Source: UBA4742 sp002403895
GTDB lineage: Bacteria > Actinomycetota > Acidimicrobiia > Acidimicrobiales > Acidimicrobilacustridaceae
Assembly (NCBI GenBank): GCA_036823295.1
Contig: DAISGD010000001.1
Coordinates: forward strand, 62,001 to 126,000
Length of the DNA stretch: 64,000 nt
Reading direction: 5' to 3'
In this document: piece after piece, positions 59,916 through 64,000 of the stretch
How positions within the stretch are numbered: position 1 is the stretch's first letter
Layout: each line of letters starts with the position of its first letter
Translations under genes and position numbers: made by a program
Notes under the pieces: model-generated
Database searches by the model: none
The model's input: the letters and a program-made list of their open reading frames with translations, nothing else
What the model was told of the DNA's origin: nothing

Positions 59916-60854
59916 GTGCCCAGCAAGAAGCCATTCCGCTTCACCGTGCAGGCCGCGCTGCCGCCCGCCGCCACCACCTGGGCCGAACTCGCCCGCCGGG
60001 TCGAGGGGCTGGGGTACTCGGCGCTCACCGTGTCGGACCACCTCGACAACCAGTACGCCACCACCCCCGCGCTCATGGCCGCCGCCGACGCCACCACCAC
60101 CCTGCGGATCGGGTCACTCACCTACGGCAACGACTATCGCCACCCCGTGGTGCTGGCCAAGGAGGCCGCCACCGTTGACCTGCTTTCCGGCGGCCGGCTC
60201 GAGTTCGGCCTGGGCGCCGGCTGGATGACCACCGACTACGACCAGGCGGGGATCCCCCTCGACCGCCCCGGGCTGCGCATCGCCCGACTGGCCGAGGCCC
60301 TCGACGTGATCACCGGGCTGTGGGCGGAAGGGCCGTGCACGTTTCACGGTAAGCATTACCAGGTGCACGACCTGGACGGGTTCCCGAAGCCGGTTCAGAC
60401 GCCTCGGCCGCCCATCCTCATCGGCGGTGGTGGTCGCAAGATCCTCACCCTGGCGGCGCAACGGGCCGACATCATCGGCCTCAACATCGCCCTGCACGCC
60501 GGACGCATCGACGAACACGCCGGGCCATCAGCCACCCACGAGGCGACGCTGGAAAAGCTCGACTGGATCCGTACCGCGGCCGGCTCGCACTTCGATGACC
60601 TCGAACTCCAGGTCCGGGTGCACCTGGCCGCCATCACCGACGACCGCGCCGGACTGGCCGAGGCGGTGGCACCCACGCTCGGGCTCACCCCGGAAGAGGC
60701 ACTGGTGTCACCCCACGCCCTGGCCGGGACGGTGGACGAGATCGTGGAGCAGTGCCTCGCCCGGCGGGAGGCCTATGGGATCTCGTGCGTGGGCATCGGA
60801 CTGGACGCCATGGACGCCATGGCCCCCGTCGTGGCCCACCTGGCCGGTCGCTGA
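59916..60854 (+). CDS. Luciferase-like (LLM) F420-dependent oxidoreductase
   Basis: 312 residues from GTG 59916, preceded by GGAG at 6 nt; GTG 59904 is an alternative. TIM-barrel LLM protein, TIGR03621-type F420 subgroup by pattern: VEGLGYSALTVSDHLDNQ (~28-45), RIGSLTYGNDYRHPVVLAKEAATVDLLSGGR in outline, FGLGAGW and PPILIGGGGRKILTLAAQ. Expected to use F420H2 or FMNH2; substrate unknown. Such proteins are plentiful in actinobacteria that make F420. Ends 1 bp from the convergent NlpC/P60 gene. Confidence 0.88.
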   Translation: MPSKKPFRFTVQAALPPAATTWAELARRVEGLGYSALTVSDHLDNQYATTPALMAAADATTTLRIGSLTYGNDYRHPVVLAKEAATVDLLSGGRLEFGLGAGWMTTDYDQAGIPLDRPGLRIARLAEALDVITGLWAEGPCTFHGKHYQVHDLDGFPKPVQTPRPPILIGGGGRKILTLAAQRADIIGLNIALHAGRIDEHAGPSATHEATLEKLDWIRTAAGSHFDDLELQVRVHLAAITDDRAGLAEAVAPTLGLTPEEALVSPHALAGTVDEIVEQCLARREAYGISCVGIGLDAMDAMAPVVAHLAGR

Positions 60855-60855
60855 G

Positions 60856-62046
60856 TCAGGTCACCCGACCGGCGGCCACCAGGTCACTGCGCCAGATGCT
60901 GGCGTAGCGCACCCAGGCACCGGTGTGGGGCGCCTCGATCATCTTGCCGCCCCCGACGTAGATGCCCACGTGGTGAACCGGGTTGCCATAGAAAACGAGG
61001 TCACCCGGTTGAAGGTCGCTGAAGTTGATGCGACGGGTGGCCCGGGCCTGCAGCTCGGCCGAGTGGACGAAACTCCGGCCCCCGGCGTTGCGCCACGCCC
61101 ACAGCACCAATCCGGAGCAGTCGAAGCCATCTTTGGGGTTGTCCCCGCCCCACAGGTAGGGGACGCCGAGCTGGGTCTCGGCCAGCGCCACCACGGCCGC
61201 GGCCTGGGGCAGCACCGCTGGCGGCGTGCCCGGAGGCACCGGCCACGGCGTGGGCGTGGGGTCGGGGGTGGTGACGGGAGGAGCGGTCACCGTCGGTGTG
61301 GTGGGACCGGTGGTGGGATCGGGCGTCGTCGGTGGCCCGCCTGGGGTGGGGGTGGCCGGAGCCGGGTCCGCCGCGGCGGCCAGCCGGGCCTTCGCTGCCA
61401 CCTCGTCGGCGGCGGCGTGACGGGCCTGCGTCTCGGCCACCAGCGCACCGAGCTCCCCGTTGACCTTGGCCAACAGGGCCGATTGCTCGTCCTCCGTCTT
61501 CTTCGTGTCGCCCCGGCGGTGGTCCAGATCGGCCTGCAGCTCCTGGGCATGGGTGTGGGCGGCCTGCAGATCGCTCAGCTCGGCGTCCGCCCGGTACTGG
61601 GCCCCGCGGACGTCGTCCACCAGCTGACGACGGCTGGACGAGGCCGCCTGCAGGTACTCGATCTGCCGGCTGACATCCGGGCCCGAGCCCTTCAACAAGA
61701 TGTCGGGGAGGTCGCTCTCCCCACCCTTGACGTAGGCGGTCACGGCGTAGGAGGCCAACTCGGCTCGACGTTGGACGAGCTCGGCCTTGGCGTCGGAGAC
61801 TCGGCCGGTGGCCTCATCGATCTGTCGCTGCACCTGATCGAGCTGCAGGCGGGTCTGGTTGTACTGCTCGGCGAGCTGCTCGGTCTGGGTATCCAGCTCC
61901 GACAGCCGGGTCGAGATGCGCTCCGCCTCGGCCTGCTTGTCGGCGATCGCATCAGCGCCGGCCGGAGTGGCCACGACGGGCGCGATGGCGAACGCCAAGA
62001 GGGCGGCCATCACCATCGCTGCACATCGGCGCATCGAGAACCTCAC
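60856..62046 (-). CDS. RipA-like NlpC/P60 peptidoglycan endopeptidase
   Basis: 396 residues from GTG 62046, with AGGAG 8-9 nt upstream. Signal peptide (AAMVMAALLAFAIAPVVA, TPAGA), coiled coil (~35-215), a Thr/Pro-rich linker with many TP repeats (~225-275) and the catalytic domain: Cys310 in DGFDCSGLVLW, His in PVHHVGIYVGGGKMIEAPH in outline, plus QPGDLVFYG. Cleaves the D-Glu-mDAP bond of stem peptides. The coiled coil probably inhibits or docks the enzyme, as in RipA and CwlO (known of the family). The 146 bp upstream contain no other gene. Confidence 0.92.
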   Translation of the reverse strand: MRFSMRRCAAMVMAALLAFAIAPVVATPAGADAIADKQAEAERISTRLSELDTQTEQLAEQYNQTRLQLDQVQRQIDEATGRVSDAKAELVQRRAELASYAVTAYVKGGESDLPDILLKGSGPDVSRQIEYLQAASSSRRQLVDDVRGAQYRADAELSDLQAAHTHAQELQADLDHRRGDTKKTEDEQSALLAKVNGELGALVAETQARHAAADEVAAKARLAAAADPAPATPTPGGPPTTPDPTTGPTTPTVTAPPVTTPDPTPTPWPVPPGTPPAVLPQAAAVVALAETQLGVPYLWGGDNPKDGFDCSGLVLWAWRNAGGRSFVHSAELQARATRRINFSDLQPGDLVFYGNPVHHVGIYVGGGKMIEAPHTGAWVRYASIWRSDLVAAGRVT

Positions 62047-62192
62047 CGACAGAACTCCTCTGTCCGATCATCTGGGTTCTCCGCGCCACACCGCCGAACA
62101 GCAGTTCGACCATGGCCCCAAAACACAAGCTTACGCCCGGAACGACCCAGATGTCATGCTTGGTTCTCGGCAGGATCGACCGGAAACTTCAT

Positions 62193-63731
62193 TCATTCCC
62201 ACTCGATCGTCCCGGGTGGCTTCGAGGTGATGTCGTAGGCCACCCGGTTCACGCCGGCCACTTCGTTGATGATCCGGCTCGACATGCGCTCGAGCAATTC
62301 GTAGGGCAGACGGGCCCAATCGGCCGTCATGGCGTCCTCGCTGGTGACGGCTCGGATGATGATGGGATAGCCATAGGTGCGCTCGTCACCCATCACGCCC
62401 ACGCTGCGGATGTCGGGTAGCACCGCGAACGCCTGCCAGATTTCCCGCTCCAGCCCGGCGCTACGGATCTCCTCACGCACGATGGCATCGCCATGTTGCA
62501 GCGTCGCCACCTTGTCAGGGGTGACCTCGCCGATGATCCGCACCCCCAGACCGGGTCCAGGGAAGGGCTGGCGCCACACGATCTCGTCGGGCAGGCCGAG
62601 CTCGGTGCCCACCTTGCGCACCTCGTCCTTGAACAGGCTCCGCAGGGGCTCGACCAGCTCGAAATCCATGTCCTCGGGCAGGCCGCCCACGTTGTGGTGG
62701 CTCTTGATCTTGGCCGCTTTGGAGGTACCCGACTCGATCACATCTGGGTAGAGGGTCCCCTGCACCAGGAAGTCCGCGTCCTCGATACCACCGGCGTTCT
62801 CCTCGAACACCCGGATGAAGAGCTCGCCGATGGCCTTGCGCTTGTCTTCGGGCTCGGTGATCCCGGCGAGTCGCTCGAAGAACCGATCGGCGGCCCGCAC
62901 GTGGACCAGCTCGATCCTCTGGTGGCGCTGGAACGTCTCGACCACCTGCTCGCCCTCACCCTGGCGCATGAGGCCGGTATCGACGAACACGCAGGTCAGC
63001 TGGGAGCCGATGGCTCGATGCACGAGCGCGGCGGCCACGGCCGAGTCGACGCCACCCGACAGGCCGCAGATGGCCCGACCGCCGCCCACCTGGGCCCGGA
63101 TCGCCTCGATCGAGCTTTCGATCACCGAACTCATCGTCCAACTCGGGCGACAGCCACACGCCTCGTACAAGAAATGCTCGAGGAGCTCTTGACCGTGAGG
63201 GGTGTGGACCACCTCGGGATGGAACTGCACGCCGTAGACGCCCCGGCCGCGTTGCTCGAAGGCGGCGGCCGGCGTGTCGGGGGTGGAGGCAAGGACCCTT
63301 GCCCCGGTCGGCGGCACCGTGATGGTGTCGAAATGGCTCATCCACACGGGCTGGTGGATGGGCTGGCCGGGGCCGAAGAGCACGCCGGCGTCCGTCACTT
63401 CGAGCTCGGTGCGGCCGTATTCACCGCGACCGGTCCGAGCCACCTCGCCGCCCAACTGCAGCGCCAGGAGCTGGGCGCCGTAGCAGATGCCAAGGATGGG
63501 GATCCCGGTGTCGTAGACGGCGGGATCGATGGACGGGGCCCCGTCCACGTGGACCGAGGCCGGCCCGCCGCTGAAGATCACGCCGGCCGGATTGCGTTGC
63601 GCCAGCTCCTCCGCGGTGATGGTGTGGGGCACGATCTCGCTGTAGACGTGCGCCTCGCGCACCCGGCGGGCAATGAGCTGGGCGTATTGGGCGCCGAAAT
63701 CGACGACGAGGACGGTATCGACGGGGTTCAG
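62193..63731 (-). CDS. guaA: GMP synthase (glutamine-hydrolysing), probable CTG start
   Basis: 512 residues if CTG 63731 is the start. Converts XMP to GMP. GATase domain: VLVVDFGAQYAQLIARRVRE in outline (~6-25), GICYGAQLLAL with the nucleophile Cys, GVQFHPEV with His; ATP-pyrophosphatase loop GLSGGVDSAVAAAL, then the dimerisation domain ending KPPGTIEWE, the usual C-terminus. No ATG, GTG or TTG lies between the conserved N-terminus and the middle of the upstream gene: the codons read CTG AAC CCC GTC GAT ACC. The CTG overlaps the guaB3 stop as CTGA, exactly where ATGA is usual in this genome. Confidence 0.9.
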   Translation of the reverse strand: MNPVDTVLVVDFGAQYAQLIARRVREAHVYSEIVPHTITAEELAQRNPAGVIFSGGPASVHVDGAPSIDPAVYDTGIPILGICYGAQLLALQLGGEVARTGRGEYGRTELEVTDAGVLFGPGQPIHQPVWMSHFDTITVPPTGARVLASTPDTPAAAFEQRGRGVYGVQFHPEVVHTPHGQELLEHFLYEACGCRPSWTMSSVIESSIEAIRAQVGGGRAICGLSGGVDSAVAAALVHRAIGSQLTCVFVDTGLMRQGEGEQVVETFQRHQRIELVHVRAADRFFERLAGITEPEDKRKAIGELFIRVFEENAGGIEDADFLVQGTLYPDVIESGTSKAAKIKSHHNVGGLPEDMDFELVEPLRSLFKDEVRKVGTELGLPDEIVWRQPFPGPGLGVRIIGEVTPDKVATLQHGDAIVREEIRSAGLEREIWQAFAVLPDIRSVGVMGDERTYGYPIIIRAVTSEDAMTADWARLPYELLERMSSRIINEVAGVNRVAYDITSKPPGTIEWE

Positions 63732-64000
63732 TGACCCATCCCCACGCCCTGCGACTTCTGCAGCGACTTGCCTTCGGTCATCAACGCCGGGGCCACCATG
63801 ACCTCGGCTTTCTGGAAGTCCTTCACCGTCTCGTAGCCACACGTGGCCATGGACGTGCGCAAGGCACCGAAGAGATTCATCCGCCCGTCATTCTCGTGCG
63901 CGGGACCGACGAGGATCTCCTTGAGGGTTCCCCGCGTCGTGGTCATCACCCGGGCGCCACGGGGCAGGGTCGGGTGGAACGTGGCCATACCCCAGTGATA
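63728..64000 (-). CDS. guaB3: GuaB3-type IMP dehydrogenase family protein (C-terminal end only)
   Basis: The frame continues off the right edge; 90 C-terminal residues are visible. YHWGMATFHPTLPRGARV, then TLKEILVGPAHENDGRMNLFGALRTSMATCGYETVKDFQKAEVMVAPAL in outline, is the ending of the GuaB3 (IMPDH-like) proteins typical of actinobacteria, where it usually accompanies guaB or guaA. Function of GuaB3 is not settled; it resembles IMP dehydrogenase but may act on other nucleotides. Coupled to guaA by a CTGA overlap. The ATG at 63988 is an internal Met, not the start. Confidence 0.8.
   Translation of the reverse strand, partial: YHWGMATFHPTLPRGARVMTTTRGTLKEILVGPAHENDGRMNLFGALRTSMATCGYETVKDFQKAEVMVAPALMTEGKSLQKSQGVGMGH

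Overview
The window is about 64 kb of high-GC (by eye roughly two-thirds G+C) chromosomal DNA from a free-living, aerobic actinobacterium. Indicators are a menaquinone-type sdhCAB operon, a GuaB3-type IMP dehydrogenase relative followed by guaA, an F420-type luciferase-like oxidoreductase, DUF2510- and DUF4190-like membrane proteins, RipA-like cell-wall hydrolases, and many genes whose only upstream signal is a TAnnnT hexamer 6-9 nt before the start codon (leaderless transcription). A Chloroflexus-type malyl-CoA lyase is also present. Together these suggest the deep-branching class Acidimicrobiia, but no rRNA or other phylogenetic marker is present to prove it. I found no tRNA, rRNA, CRISPR array, insertion sequence, prophage or integron, and no gene-free stretch longer than about 235 bases.

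Layout. 1-6054: two secreted calcineurin-like phosphoesterases; the first runs in from the left edge and carries four fibronectin-III plus jelly-roll modules, the last two jelly rolls being almost identical DNA. 6067-7965: a zinc-ribbon protein with a fresh 42-bp tandem duplication, and a MoxR/ChlI-like AAA protein. 8028-13404: two tandem PAS/GAF-GGDEF-EAL proteins for cyclic di-GMP. 13567-15762: a family 2 glycoside hydrolase. 15898-19381: sdhCAB. 19387-25951: acyl-CoA dehydrogenase, DedA protein, AttH/CrtC-like protein, D-aminoacylase-type amidohydrolase and a secreted beta-helix protein. 26031-27888: a MarR-MFS efflux operon with two operator palindromes. 28012-30740: an unrecognised protein translationally coupled to a free-standing PEP-utilizer swivelling domain, then an SCP2-like protein and a divergent Fpg/Nei-type glycosylase. 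30823-33040: mdh and an aminotransferase. 33044-36774: an asymmetric heterodimeric ABC exporter. 36801-39347: malyl-CoA lyase, a second CitE-like lyase and a methyltransferase. 39322-43496: a secreted glucosaminidase, a DUF2127-like protein, an aldehyde dehydrogenase and a CAP-domain lipoprotein. 43730-50602: icd, folD-metF, dus-maf, purN-purH. 50795-52023: two small membrane proteins. 52113-54618: sucCD and a cobalamin-binding mutase subunit. 54672-60854: a Rieske-like protein without ligands, an acyl-CoA-ligase-like enzyme coupled to pcrA, a dienelactone-hydrolase-like protein and a luciferase-like oxidoreductase. 60856-64000: an NlpC/P60 peptidase, guaA and the end of guaB3.

How it fits together. 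Four TCA-cycle steps (sdh, mdh, icd, sucCD) lie in four separate units, joined by a mutase subunit (methylmalonyl-CoA to succinyl-CoA) and malyl-CoA lyase (glyoxylate and C3/C2 units), consistent with propionate or glyoxylate assimilation. Purine (purN-purH, guaB3-guaA) and one-carbon (folD-metF) genes form tight operons. Gene packing is extreme: seven convergent pairs end between 26 nt of overlap and 6 nt apart. The best candidates for undescribed biology are the phosphohistidine-domain/unknown pair at 28012-29455, the folD/dus promoters that share a -10 element, and a probable CTG-initiated guaA.
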